Under the pieces are notes generated by a model. That model worked only from the letters and a program-made list of their open reading frames with translations, searched no databases and was not told the DNA's origin. Below, in pieces: positions 1-11,019 of a stretch of DNA of 64,000 nt. Position numbers and translations under genes: made by a program. Within the stretch, counting starts at the first letter, position 1, and each line of letters starts with the position of its first letter. Source of the stretch: Linanthus parryae (lineage: Eukaryota; Streptophyta; Magnoliopsida; Ericales; Polemoniaceae); assembly GCA_023055425.1 (NCBI GenBank), contig JALGPY010000009.1, positions 17,239,775 through 17,303,774 of the forward strand, given 5' to 3'.

Positions 1-275
1 GAACCTCTCTTGGTGTGTTGGTTGCTTGATTCCTTCTTCCCTCTTCCTCTGGTCCAAGCTAGCACTTGATGGAAGGTAGAATCTAGATCTCACCTCTAGA
101 CGTGGATCAACCGTAGAGACGAGGACATTATTCTTCGTGTGATCTCCCAAACCAAAAGGTACACAATTACTATGTCTCTTATCATGTTATGATGTCTCTT
201 CTTGTGATCCTTTGTGGACTTTGAGTAGGATTAAATTTTGTTATTCCGCTGCGTTACCTACATCAAAACCCAACA
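1..275 (+). repeat. Left LTR of element A, 3' part
   Basis: Bases 1-135 match 6812-6936 closely. The LTR ends in AACA at 275, the inverse of the TGTT that opens the right LTR at 5664, and is followed by a primer-binding site. The 5' part lies outside the window. Confidence 0.85.
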
Positions 276-276
276 G

Positions 277-290
277 TGGTATCAGAGCCA
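277..290 (+). other. Primer-binding site of element A
   Basis: TGGTATCAGAGCCA is complementary to the 3' end of plant initiator-methionine tRNA, the usual primer of plant Ty1/copia elements. It begins one base after the LTR end, and fixes the LTR boundary and + orientation. Confidence 0.9.
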
Positions 291-524
291 CAGGTCGTAG
301 AGCATAACATGATCTTATGTGTTACGATTTCAGTTTATACACCGTATTATTGTAATTACGCGAAAACTGAAAATAATTGGAATATTAGATGCAATAAACA
401 AGATCTAATTTTACATGGGATGTTGGAATTAGTGAGTTTTGTCACATATGATGTGAATAATTTTGGATCAAGAACTAGGGTTTGGGTACATGCTTGGAAA
501 AGGGGTTTTCCATGTATGGAAATA

Positions 525-760
525 ACTAAACTTGGGCAACAAGGAAGAAATTGTTTTAGAAACAACTAAACTTGGGCAACAAGTAAGAAGTGGTTTATGG
601 AAACAACTAAACTTGGGAACCAAGGAATGAATTGTTTTGGAAACAATACCATAAGGGTGTTTTGGAAACAACCCAACAAGTAATGAGTTGTTTATGGAAA
701 CAATTCCATGAATTGTTTATGGAAACAATTCCATGAAACGTTTATGGAAACAATTCCAAA
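525..760 (+). repeat. Short degenerate tandem repeats in the element A leader
   Basis: A unit of roughly 40-50 bp containing AACTAAACTTGGG and GGAAACAAC/T is repeated about four times. It then collapses into 27-bp repeats of the GTTTATGGAAACAATTCCAT type. The repeats lie in the untranslated leader and encode nothing recognisable. GGAAACAATTCC within them is an imperfect palindrome. Confidence 0.6.
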
Positions 761-2814
761 GAGGAGGAGTGGCCCATTGGACCGCCCACCTCCTAGCTTG
801 CCGCCCAAGACACGCGGCCCTAGGGGCCGACGCACCCTAGCGCACGGCCTAGCCGTGTGGGCTAGGGGTCGGCCGGCCCGGGCCTAGCGTGACGGTTCCT
901 TGGTGATTTTGGCCATTCTTTGGTAAATTTCTTGGACCGGTTTTGACCCTAGTATATGTACAAAACAACTAAAATTGAACAAGCGCGTTAAAAATTGGTT
1001 TTATCTGTATTATGTTTTTTGTTGCATGGTGGATGGATATGGCCTAGGTTGTGGATGTTTTATGTTTTTGTGGTTTGGTTTACGGCATGCGAGCTAATCA
1101 AATTAATGTAATAATTAATTAGGTTTTACGGCCTGCGAGCCGTTTTTCTCCTCAACATGTGAGGCTTTATTTATTTATTTATTCTATATGTTAGGCTAGA
1201 ATTAGAAATATTTAGATGATAGCCAAGAAGCATGGAGAAGAAGACCGGAGAGCCAAAGAAGCCAAAAGACAAAGACGACACCCTCCTAGGCGCGCGGCTA
1301 TGGTGGAGCACATGGAGATGAGCTTGTCACTTTAGGGCAATTGGATATTATCATTGGCTTGATAATATCTTAGTCTAGCGGCCATATCCATGCCACATTA
1401 ATTTTTCTTTTGTAGATGTTTATATTTATGTCTTGTTATTTATTTTGTGTGTATGGCGATACTAGCAAAACGTTAACAAGATAATAATAAACAAAGATGG
1501 TCTTTTATATGGATAGCCCAATCCAAATAAGTAGATCATGTTGATGTGATCAACCAAACGAATAATGAGAATTAAATCCCTCAAATAGAACGTTTTGCCT
1601 TCTCTTGCCTAAACACCCTTCATGATCAGGGTCTATTAAAATTCGGGCTTTCCAAAGCAAGGCGATTTTAATTCACCACGATGTGTTGCAGACGACACAA
1701 GCAAGTAATGTGTGAACGTTGAAGCAAGAGGTTGGACGCAACTAAGTAAGACTTAATTGGATTGATGAACCTAGAGGCATGACAATTAGGCGTTATCTAA
1801 AGGATAAAGAATAAAGAGTTATTCACGTAATTGGACCAAGAGTTGCATGTGATGCAATTGGAATGGTTCCTACCTAAATAACCAATTCTTGGGTGACTGC
1901 CAAATCAAGCTCAAGAAGAAGTGAAAAAGGGATCTTGGACCCACTAGAAAATACATAAGATATTTTCCGCATTAATGGTGAGGGCTATTAATCCGAGAAA
2001 CAATAGTGGGAGCTATGTCTGACAATTTAAATCCTTTTTGAATATAGTTAAACGTCACAATATTTTGCATAAACCATTTTGTGTTGAATACCCATCACAT
2101 TAAACAAACAAAACGCGACTTTATGTCCATAAGATGGACAAGCTGTCTGGAATCTATTTTCTAGATTGGTATAAAATTGAGAATTGTTCTCAAATAAAAG
2201 AGAAATTGTTGTACATCGTAGAACGTAATGTTCTCTTCCCACCAACTACCAAAACACACTAAAGCCTTATGTAAGGAACATGAAAGGATGATCCTTTGAA
2301 TGTAACTTGTCTCATGTCAGCTCCCATAGACTCTAAGCTTTGGAAGCAAGATGAGAAATATGGAGGCGTGTGATATGATCATACGTTAAAGAAGCTCTTT
2401 CAAAGAGAGAGCTTGTCATGAAAGGCTTGAAGTGTTGCTCCACTTTGCACTCTCTTGCTTAGCACTCGCCATGGTCAAGATGGAATAAGTTCGGGCTTGC
2501 CAAAGCAAGGCGACTTAGTTCATCAAGATATGACGCGACGACACAAGCTAGTAATGTGTGACTGCTGAAGCAAGATGTAAAGCGCAAATAAGCTACTTCA
2601 ATAGGATTGAAATCTTAGATACTGGGAGTTATCTATGAGATAGATAAAGAATAAATAGTTATTCTCCCAAATGGACCAAGAATTGCATTGGATGCAATTA
2701 TAGTGTTTGTTCAAAAGTGATTTTCTCAGTATGTTGAGAATTGCTATACAAAGCACTTATAAAGGGCTAAAGGCAAAACATGTTAATGGTTAACAGCATG
2801 GGTAAGGGCAAAAG
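761..2814 (+). other. Untranslated leader and unrecognisable gag region of element A
   Basis: No credible coding frame is visible. There is a GC-rich patch at 780-890 and an A+T-rich stretch after 1000. A segment at about 1625-1800 recurs in diverged form at about 2485-2640; both contain 'GGGCTTnCCAAAGCAAGGCGA' and 'CGACACAAGCnAGTAATGTGTGA' type strings. The N-terminal gag domain should lie here by position, but I could not recognise it. Confidence 0.4.
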
Positions 2815-3030
2815 GTTTGTACCGACCCCATGTATATAGAGCAAGCTTGTTGCTAAATCAAGTTGCCTTAAGGGTCCCATAGGTGGCATGGAGGAAGAGA
2901 AACTGCCTAAAGTACCTGGAAGGAAATAACAAAGGAATTATGAATTCCAAATTAGGTAATTTTGTTATAGAAGTCTATATGTCTATCTCATCATCATGAG
3001 TATATGATACTAGATGAGGATCTCACATTT
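2815..3030 (+). pseudogene. gag zinc-knuckle and protease remnant, element A
   Basis: Around 2885-2935 one frame reads W-R-K-R-N-C-L-K-Y-L, matching the second half of the CCHC nucleocapsid knuckle of plant copia gag (GHWKRNCPKYL type). The following 60 bases resemble the linker to the aspartic protease. The leading Cys pair and the protease active site are not readable. The assignment rests on motif and position, upstream of the integrase remnant. Confidence 0.5.
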
Positions 3031-3469
3031 ATAGAAATGTGGTGGATCTCAAGAGAAGTAGACAATTGAATAAGGAAGAAATAAAACTACACGTGGGGCA
3101 ATGAAGCAAGGGGTTGCTGAATTAGCTGTAGGAAATTATTTCTAACTTTATGAAATTGTTCATGAATTAGACAAAAGGTGATTATGTCCCTGCTATGAGT
3201 AGGATCATTATCATAGTTTCTTGTCTGGACAAGAACACACTCTATCATAATAAAGGACAAATGTTGTTCCATTTATTCTGATATGCATTATTGTAATGCA
3301 ATTTTGTCTAAATGGATTGTATATCCTTGATCATGATAATTTCATCTGTAACATTAATACCAATAGGTTTTCATATAATGATATGAACTTCATTTATATT
3401 TAGCGGAATCGTTTAAGCCACATTAATAAGTGATACATACCTAGAACTCCCTACGGATGGATTTCTGGA

Positions 3470-4330
3470 ACTCATTTGATTGTTGAATCATATGAGACAT
3501 GTAAGACTTATTTATTAGAAAATGATATGATCTTTTGGGAAACATACATGTTGATGTATGTAGGCCACTAAGCACAAATGCTAAAGGTGGTTTTCAATAC
3601 TTCGTCATATTTACTGATGAGATCAGAGAAACATGGATTTGTGTACCTTACGAAGGCCAAATCTGAATCCTTTGAATTGTTAAAAGAATTCAAGAATGAA
3701 GTAGAGAGCCAGCATGGCAAAAGTATTAGGGCTCCACGATTGGATCGTAGAGGAGAGTGCTTGAGCCAAGAGTTTGACAAGCATCTATGGGAAGTATTGG
3801 ATATGATCCAAACTCGCTCCACCTAGCACACCACATGGGTTTGGCATGTCTAAAAGGAGAATTCAGACCTTGTTGGACATGGTTCGGTCCGTGAGGTGTC
3901 AAACAATAACTTCCAGTTTACTTTTAGGGGCTATGTTCTAATTACAACAAATTTCGCCCTTAACCTTGTTCCATCTAAAATTAATTATGAAAAACACCAT
4001 ATGAGATATGGAATAGGAAATGTCCTAGTATGTCGTTCATAAAGGATTTGGGTTATGGAGTTTATGTAAATAGCTTACAGATAAACTTGAACCCAAGTCG
4101 GATAAATGTACTATGTGGAATATCCTGAGGAAATAACGGATATTATCTCTATGCTCCAATCGAGAACAAATTGTTTGTTGCTCGAATTACTGTGTTTCTA
4201 GATAGATATTTTCTCTAAAAGAAACAGTGGGAGCAGAATATAACTTGAAGGAGTTCAAGAACCACAACAGAACATTGATCCTTTTGATGGAACATGAGCA
4301 GGATCACAAGGTGTTGTGGAGCAACCTACT
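3470..4330 (+). pseudogene. Integrase remnant, element A
   Basis: The 3578-3826 frame carries KSESFELLKEFKNEVESQ, then a degenerate version of the ...SDRGGEYLSQEFD... block, typical of the copia integrase core around its second catalytic Asp. Here the SDRGGE segment reads LDRRGE. Just upstream, in shifted frames, lie traces of the ESC-LLGKM and DVCGPM-type GAG-pre-integrase and first-Asp region. Downstream, to about 4330, are scattered traces of the integrase C-terminal part. Frameshifts and stops break every domain, so no active enzyme can be made. Confidence 0.7.
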
Positions 4331-4359
4331 CAGAAAAAACACAAGAAACTCGTAGGTTA

Positions 4360-5663
4360 GGTAGGATATGTCAAGGGACTAAAGAAATAAGGATTTCTCA
4401 TAACCCGTAATATATTACTCGTCGAGATGAGCCTACAACCTATGAGATGGCCACATGTAGGGCATACTCTTAGAAATGGCTTGAAAGGGTAGGACCCATG
4501 TATTTCAACAAAGTATGGACTTTGGTGGAACCACCTGAAAGGGTAGGACCCATAAGGTGCAAAGTGGGTTATGAGGAAACCAACATGTATGGTAATATGA
4601 TTACTTTTAAGGGACAACTGGTTTCAAAAGAGTTTCATGAGAGTTCATAGTATAGACTATGACAAAATCTTTCCCCAGTTGTGATGCTTAAAACCATTCG
4701 CATCTTGCTTGTAGCAATCTGTTTATGGATTGAGTCAAGCTTCTTGGAGTTGGATTCTTCGAATTTATGATGCAATCAAAGTAGTTTGGTTCCATCAAAA
4801 TTGAAGATGAGACTTGTGTTTACAAGAAGGTTAGTGGGAGCACAACTATGTTTCTGGTCTCGTATGTGGAGACATACTAATCATTGGGAATAATGTCTCT
4901 ACCCTGCAATCTGTTAAAGATTGGCTAGAGAAATTGAATTCCAATAATAGACTTAGGCGAGACAATCTATAAAATCTATGGAGATAGATCAAAGTAATTG
5001 TTTAGCCTGAGTCATGGTACATATATTGACAAAGGTGTTGAAATGGTTCAACATGTATAGAATATGGATTCTACCTATGTCACATGGAATTAGTCTTTGG
5101 AAGACTAATTGTCCTTCCAATTAGATTTGAAAGGACCGCATGAATTAGATTCATGAAATACGCCATATTATGTACTAGGACAGACGTGTCATATGGCATG
5201 ACACATAGATACCAATCAAATCCCGGTGAAGTGTCACTGGATAATTATCAAGATTTTCTTTAAGTACATGAGAAGAACTTGGGATGAATTCTTGATTAAT
5301 GGAGGATAGGAAGAGTTTACTGTAAGGGGTTACAGTTATGAGAACTTCCAATCTAACAAAGAAGATTTCAGATTATAGTCGAGTTTTATGTTTTGCACTA
5401 GTGGGATGAACTGTGAGCTGGAAAGGTTCCAGGCAAGATTCAGTTGCTGATTATAACGCAGAGGACTGAGTATATTAATGCATAAGATGCACTTACTCAG
5501 AATATTCAATCTCAATCAAATTGTTGATAGAGGAGATGTGAATATTTGGAAAGTACCAGCATATGTCTCGCCTACTACGCCCCTACGCAGTGTAAGCGTG
5601 GAGGGCCTCGCCAGATCAATAAGCATATGATGCAGGAGATTGACTCTAGTGCAAGTGGGAGAC
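4360..5663 (+). pseudogene. Reverse transcriptase / RNase H remnant, element A
   Basis: At 4480-4660 a frame reads KVWTLVEPPEG and continues into a degenerate 'KARLVAKGF' block and an 'IDYD' block, the conserved N-terminal part of copia reverse transcriptase. At about 5155-5260 the RNase H region (LCTRTDVSYG ... RYQSNPGE) is visible. Many stops and indels interrupt it. The catalytic YVDD could not be found in frame. It ends in a purine-rich tract (GCAAGTGGGAGAC, 5651-5663), the likely polypurine tract next to the right LTR. Confidence 0.75.
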
Positions 5664-6936
5664 TGTTAAAATTGTGCCCTAGAGGCAATCAATTAGTTGT
5701 GACGAATATGTGGATTTACGATTCATTATGTTGTCGATATGAAGATATGTTAACATGAATGAAGTCCTTAGAATATAAGTGTTATATTCTTAAATATCCC
5801 TAGTCAATTATAATGATTAATGGGACAGTCAACTATAGACTAGTATGGGGTTGAATTGATATGGAGATATCACGATCCAACACATGGTATCCATTAGGAG
5901 TAATGGCATACTGGATTGACCCACAACGAGAAGGATACATTAGATTATGTTGAAGTCACAATCGCTTCTCGTATTGCTAATAATATTGCAATCCTTAGAC
6001 TTGAAGTCACTAGATACTCTAGTTGTGAAATATTGCGCTTTGATGTTATCAAACGTTACACCGTAACTGGGTGACTATAAAGGTAGCTATCGGGCATGAT
6101 AGGAAGCAAGCTTAGAGATCGTAGTGATGTAGAGAGGATTTGTCCCTCCCACATAATGAGATTAAATACCCACGGCCACTCGAGGGATGAGGCTTATTGA
6201 ATGTCTGGCCAGAATCAGATAAATGAATATGGAGATATTGATGTTATCTGCTAGCGTAAGCATATTACCAGGATCGAGGAACTATGGATTGGATATACGA
6301 GTGTGACTATTTATGTCTCGTGTCCAATCCGAATATGAAGACAATGAGATAGTGCAATATGAGATATTGGGCACAAGAGGTTTGTCGGGATCACTGACTA
6401 TTTCTATTAGTTGGGTTGCATGGATGTGTTGCTAGACACCGCTCCATGTTAGTAATAAGTTACTACCAACTAAGTAGAAACCTATGGGGTCACACGTCAA
6501 ATAGAGTTGAACTAGATTTGGGATTAATTAAATAAGAAGGATCACTTTGCAACACCTTGCAAACTTAGTATGACTAATTTGCAAGGAAGGGACTAATCCA
6601 AGTTCATGTAGAACTAGGACGGACCTTTATGGAAACAACAAGGAGTTGTTGGAGTATATAAAGGAGGCTCTAGCTTCCTTCCCACTTGACGTTAATGTTA
6701 TTAGACATAACACAAGAGTGTGGGAGAGAGCAAAAGAGAGAGCAAGAGACAAGCCAAGTGGACGAAGCCAACTAGCTGTCCCCTACCCGTCGGCCACACA
6801 AGAAAGGGCCGAACCTCTCTTGGTGTGTTGGTTGCTTGATTCCTTATTCCCTCTTCCTCCGGTCCAAGCTATCACTTGATGGAAGGAAGAATCTAGATCT
6901 CACCTCTAGACGTGGATCAACCGTAGAGACGAGGAC
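5664..6936 (+). repeat. Right LTR of element A, 3'-truncated
   Basis: It begins TGTTAAAATTGTGCCCTAGAGG directly after the purine tract. Its 3' portion (6812-6936) duplicates the window start. It breaks off after GAGGAC, where the left copy continues for about 140 bp more, giving a full length near 1.4 kb. The short frame at 6646-6879 lies inside the LTR and is not a gene. Confidence 0.85.
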
Positions 6937-7543
6937 TTTGTTGCCATTATCACAAAGCTGAGATACACTAAGCAAATTAAACTTCAAACCTTCAACCAGA
7001 TATACATCAGAAATAGAGTTTTCAGAATTTGTACCAAATTTTCCAATACCAAGAATATTGCATTTGCCTTTGTCACCAAGTGTTATTTAACCTTCTGATT
7101 GCTCCTTTAATTCTGAGAATAGAGATATCTTTCCACTCATGTGTCTTGAGCAACCACTTTCCATGAGCCACTTCTGTTCTTTGACATTGGTGACAACCTG
7201 CAAACACCAATCACTGCCTTACCCAGCTGTTAGACCAAGTGTGGAATTTGGATTCATATTCAGCATCAACCATGTTAGGTGCTCTAACACCTTTAGGAAC
7301 CCAAATATGCTTAACCTGTCCTTTGAGTTGAAAAGGAAAAGTGTTCCTCATTATGTGAGGGTCTCTTCTTCTAAAAGGACAAGTCATTTTAACATGAACA
7401 ATTTTACAGAAGTAATGACAAGTAGGAGAAGTTTTGTTTCCAGCTTTCACAAATCTGGTACTGTTCCTTCTTGGAAAGTTTGTATTGAATCCAATACCAG
7501 CTATGTGAACAGACTGTGAACTTCCTCCAAGAAGCAAGTTCAA
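6937..7543 (-). pseudogene. Second zinc knuckle and protease region, element B
   Basis: Minus-strand reading from 7543 gives a knuckle with sequence CHYFCKIVHVKMTC. Its second Cys is displaced by one position relative to CHYCGK in copy C. A tract ending in VRQ follows, and a shifted frame holds the protease block MESGCSRHMSG at about 7130-7165, then ISDVYLVEGLKFNLLS at about 7000. The catalytic D of the usual DSG motif is E, as in copies C and D2. The sequence stops at 6937. Related copies have GAG-pre-integrase and integrase next. Confidence 0.7.
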
Positions 7544-7599
7544 CTTGTGGTTTGATCAAGCAAGCTTGACTTGGACTAATTAAGATTCTTGAAGTTTCT

Positions 7600-9058
7600 C
7601 AGTAAGATTAATCTTTTGTTTCTCTAAATCATCAACTTGATGTCTTAGATTAACAAGGCTGTCACTCACTGAGGAGTTTTCAGTGACTACTTCCTTGACT
7701 TGTTTTTCAAGGCTTTGAAACTGGTTTTCAAGGCCTTGAAATCACTGTCAGTTTTCTTCTGAGAGATTTCAAGATTATGATTTAGGCAAACAAATTGTAG
7801 GTTTTCTTTTGCTTGCACATGAACTTTTTCTTTCAAAAGCCTGATCTCTTTCAGATAATCTTCCTCATTTAAAATTATTGTTCTGAGATATTCTAAAAGA
7901 GCTTCTTTTGGTTTTGAAATTAGGCAATTTACCATTACCTCAATGTTCTTTTCAGAACTATCATCATGCTTGACCATGAAGCATAGTTGGCATGTTCGTC
8001 CTCAGATTCAGATTCACTAGAGCTATCTGAATCACTCCATGAAGCTATCATGGCTTTCTTTCTTCAGTCATGATCTTTCTTTAAAAAGTTCTTGCTCTTT
8101 TTGTGTGGACAACCTCTTATCAAGTGTCCTGCATCACCACACTCAAAGCAGTTCATAACTTTTGACTTGTTCTGTGAAGAGGACTTACCTTTGTAGTCCT
8201 TGCTGCTAGATGATCTATGCCTTTCTCTCTTGAAATCTTTGTTTCCAAAGTTTTTCTTCATTTTGAGAATCCTTTTCAAGGCTTTGGAAATTAAAGCAAT
8301 TGGATCTTCATCATCACCATCTTCAGTTTCATGGTTTTGAGTTCTCTCATTCTCTTTGGCTTTGAGGGCTATGTTCTTGACACCATCTGGGAGTTCTCCA
8401 TCAACTTCATTAATAGATATCTCATGTGTCAGGAGCTTCCTTAGTAGTTCATCAAGTTGTAAAGTTGAGAGATTTTGAGATTCTTAAATGGTTGTGGTTT
8501 TTGGTTCCCATTTTGCCTTTGGAAGACTTCTCATAATCTTCCTCACCTTTTCTTCATTAGAAAAGTGTTTTCCCAGTGAGTCAAGGTTGTTGACGATATC
8601 AGTGAATCTCTTGAACATGTCTCTGATGGACTCATCTGCATTCATCTTGAACATCTCATATTTTCTGAGATAAATGTTGATCTTGGTTTGCTTGACTTGA
8701 CTTCAAAGGTAACCACAAGTTTATCCTTAATTTCTTTAGCAGTTGTGCATCCAGAGATCCTGTTGAATTCATCCGTACTCAAAGCACAATACAAAATGTT
8801 AATAGCCTAGTAGTTCTTAGAAAATTGCTCTAATTCAGAATAGGAGAGTGAGTCTTCTGTTTTGGGAAATCTGATCCCATCTTTCTCTTTGTAGAAAGTA
8901 TGAGGTCCATTTTGAATAATGGTCCAAAGCTTAAGATCTTGATCAATGATGAACATTTTCATGAGAGCTTTCCAGTGAGCAAAATTTTCTCCACAGAACA
9001 AAGGAGGTCTGTTAGCAGCTCTTCCCTGTGAGAAACCACCATCACCTGCAGTACTCAT
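7600..9058 (-). pseudogene. gag, element B (copia UBN2-type gag)
   Basis: The start is taken at 9058 (M-S-T-A-G-D-G-G-F-S-Q-G-R), matching MSNVGDGGFSQGR in copies C and D2. The first block (PPLFCGENFAHWKALMKMFI) and the PKAKWEPKT block, read antisense near 8500, are the N-terminal and middle parts of the copia capsid domain. An intact CCHC knuckle, CFECGDAGHLIRGC, lies at about 8110-8155. A predicted coiled-coil region (7687-7977) follows. Stops and frameshifts near 8800, 8480, 8060 and 7980 disable the gene. This copy has the best-preserved first knuckle of the three. Confidence 0.8.
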
Positions 9059-9093
9059 GATCACCATATGGTTAAATTTTATATAGTGATACA

Positions 9094-9106
9094 AGCTCTG
9101 ATACCA
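9094..9106 (-). other. Primer-binding site of element B
   Basis: On the minus strand it reads TGGTATCAGAGCT, complementary to initiator-Met tRNA. It lies two bases inside the LTR edge and upstream of gag. Confidence 0.85.
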
Positions 9107-9108
9107 TT

Positions 9109-10380
9109 TGAAAGTGTGAGTATGCAGATGTATAAGCAGCTAAGATACTCTAGAAGGGGAGGTGAATATAGTATTCCAACTTTTTGCAAAGCTTGCTAGG
9201 AAGATGAAAACTTGAGCAAACAAAGAGATTCAAGGCCTTGAAAGCAAGTTCAAGCCTTTGAAATAGTTGCAGGCAGTATAGAACCAGTATGCCTTTTTCA
9301 AGGCCTTGAAAACAAGTTCAAACCCTTGAAAAGAAACAGTTTTTGTATGCTGAACAAGTTATGAAAGTAAATGAACTGAAAGTGCACAAGACAAGTGCTT
9401 TATAGAGTTCAAACCACTTGGACCTACGTCTCTACCTCAGGGATTAGATCCCTGTAGGATTTTCAACTCAATTCTTATTAATCAAAAGCTAAGCCCTAGA
9501 ACTCAAGCGTAGAGAGTTCCCTTACTCTGTTACAGCTTGTGGTTTTCCCTAACCTGTCTAGTACCTGCTCTAGCTAACTGATTAACTAAGAATTCTCTAT
9601 TTTTCACTTTGAACAATCCTTGAGAATAGATATAGAAATAATACAGAAATAATCTACCAATATAGCTCCATACAGAAGAACACTTAAGAGTAGAGAAACT
9701 GCAGTGAAATGCAGTGAACTTCTGTGAAAGGATTGGAAGAGGTGAAGAACTTCTTTGATGCTTGTCAATACAGAATACTTTCTCTGTATTTGCCCGTTGA
9801 GTATTGTATCTTTTTGCTTCGAATTTGAGCTATATAAATACTTCAAACAACTCTGTAAATCTCCCCAGATTTTCAGCAACAACCTTCCTATTTTGTAGGC
9901 AACACAGTTTGACTACTTTGAAATCTTCTCCAACGGTTGGATGATCACAATCTTCAGAGATATTGTAGTAATCTTTCATTTAACCACCATGATAATCTGT
10001 TACAAACGTCTGATTGATCACAAGATCAAAGTGTCTAAGTGTTTCCAAATCTGCAGCAATTCAGTTTAGGGAACAATCCTGCAAAACTTAGAAACAAAAC
10101 ATTCTGCATTATCATGGTCAAACAGATGATATGTTGCGATAAAAACATGTTATAACAAATTGTCTTTCATCACTAACAACAGAGAATCAAACATATAAAA
10201 GAGAGAGAGTAAATCAAATCAGAGATTTAGCAGAAAAACTCCCCCTGAGAATGTGCATTCAGGTTAAGCAGTTTAATTCTTTGAATCCAGTTTCAAGGCC
10301 TTGAAAATGGCCAAACTATTTTTCAAGTCTCTGAAACTGGTTCAAGGCTTTGAAAGCTATTTCAAGTCTTGTATAACCTG
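9109..10380 (-). repeat. LTR of element B (right boundary uncertain)
   Basis: Its 3' end (minus strand ...CACACTTTCA at 9109) matches the LTR ends of C (34034 and 44705) and D (27560), as does the ACTCTAGAAGGG string just inside. TCAAGGCCTTGA palindromes occur at 9230, 9298 and 10293. The other boundary is either near 10232, before a purine tract reading AGGGGGAGTTTTTC on the minus strand, or nearer 10380. No coding sequence is visible in it. Confidence 0.6.
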
Positions 10381-10412
10381 GTCTTTAACTTTGTTTGTTT
10401 GTTTGTTTGTTT

Positions 10413-10453
<41 letters not shown>
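10381..10453. repeat. (TTTG)n followed by a long T-run
   Basis: About five TTTG units run into about 40 T residues. The T-run may be the poly(A) of a minus-strand retroposon or a simple repeat. The long lysine frames on the opposite strand are artefacts of it. Confidence 0.8.
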
Positions 10454-10456
<3 letters not shown>

Positions 10457-10552
10457 TAAATGAATGGGATTGATTAGTAGCACTTTTTTTGGAGGAATGG
10501 GATTGATTAGTACTTGATTGATAGCGAACTCGAACTGACAGTACTGAATTGA

Positions 10553-10920
10553 CTTTTTTTTTTCTTCTTGATAAACATAGAACTTCATTCATAAAAGTTC
10601 AAAACACAGTCCAAACAGAGAAAGCAACCAAGAAAGGACTAAGCTACTGGTGACAACAACCAGGCTACGGAAAAACAAACGACCAAGCTACTGTGGACAA
10701 CAACCAAGCAACCGGAAAAACAAACAAATAAGAGCAACAAAAATACGACAAATACACACCCGAAGGGCTAGAGACAAAACGCAGAACCAGTGCCCAACAC
10801 TAGAAACACTCCTAGCCTTCAAATGCACTTCAACTACCATAGAACGCAGAACTTTATATATTACACAAGTAGGAGCTCCTTAGAAAGACCCACGACCCTA
10901 GAAACCACTGAAACATCTTC
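10553..10920 (-). mobile_element. Probable LINE 3'-end fragment
   Basis: On the minus strand the segment ends in TATGAATGAAGTTCTATG and a short A-rich tail (T-rich at 10553-10562 on +), the typical end of plant L1-type LINEs with a terminal poly(A). A 43-bp motif containing CTGGTTGTTGTC and TAGCTTGGTC is duplicated in tandem at about 10645-10735. No reverse-transcriptase motif remains. The identification is by 3'-end style only. Confidence 0.4.
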
Positions 10921-11019
10921 ATTAGTTGGCTTCTCTCATATATGCAAAACGCAAAAAGTTGATGAGTAGTCTGTCTGTGTATATATGTAAAGAATTAAAA
11001 TTTAAAAGAAATGGCCGGG

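Larger units (their letters stand above)
1..6936 (+). mobile_element. Element A: decayed Ty1/copia LTR retrotransposon
   Basis: The 3' part of the left LTR (1-275) is repeated near the end of the right LTR (about 6812-6936) with only a few differences. A primer-binding site follows the left LTR and a purine-rich tract precedes the right one. The interior keeps recognisable but heavily mutated traces, in order, of a gag zinc knuckle, protease, integrase, reverse transcriptase and RNase H. Integrase before RT is the Ty1/copia order. No frame longer than about 90 residues survives, so this is an old non-autonomous relic. The right LTR stops at about 6936, where Sirevirus element B begins abruptly, so about 140 bp of its 3' end is missing. 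The left LTR runs off the window. Confidence 0.85.
6937..10380 (-). mobile_element. Element B: Sirevirus-like Ty1/copia fragment
   Basis: Read on the minus strand, the order is LTR (9109 to about 10232-10380), primer-binding site, gag with two zinc knuckles, and the start of protease/GAG-pre-integrase. Everything further into pol is lost where element A's LTR abuts at 6936/6937. Gag and protease peptides are clearly of the same family as elements C and D2. The first gag frame and the first zinc knuckle are well preserved, but stops occur elsewhere. Confidence 0.8.

Noticed and set aside
277..290. tRNA gene at the TGGTATCAGAGC sequences (also 9094, 27563, 44688)
   Set aside because: Only the complement of a tRNA 3' end is present. 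These are primer-binding sites; no cloverleaf flanks them.
7139..7519. 126-codon + frame
   Set aside because: It is the antisense shadow of the Sirevirus B gag/protease region.
10362..10592. Poly-lysine minus-strand frames
   Set aside because: They come from the T-run at 10412-10453.
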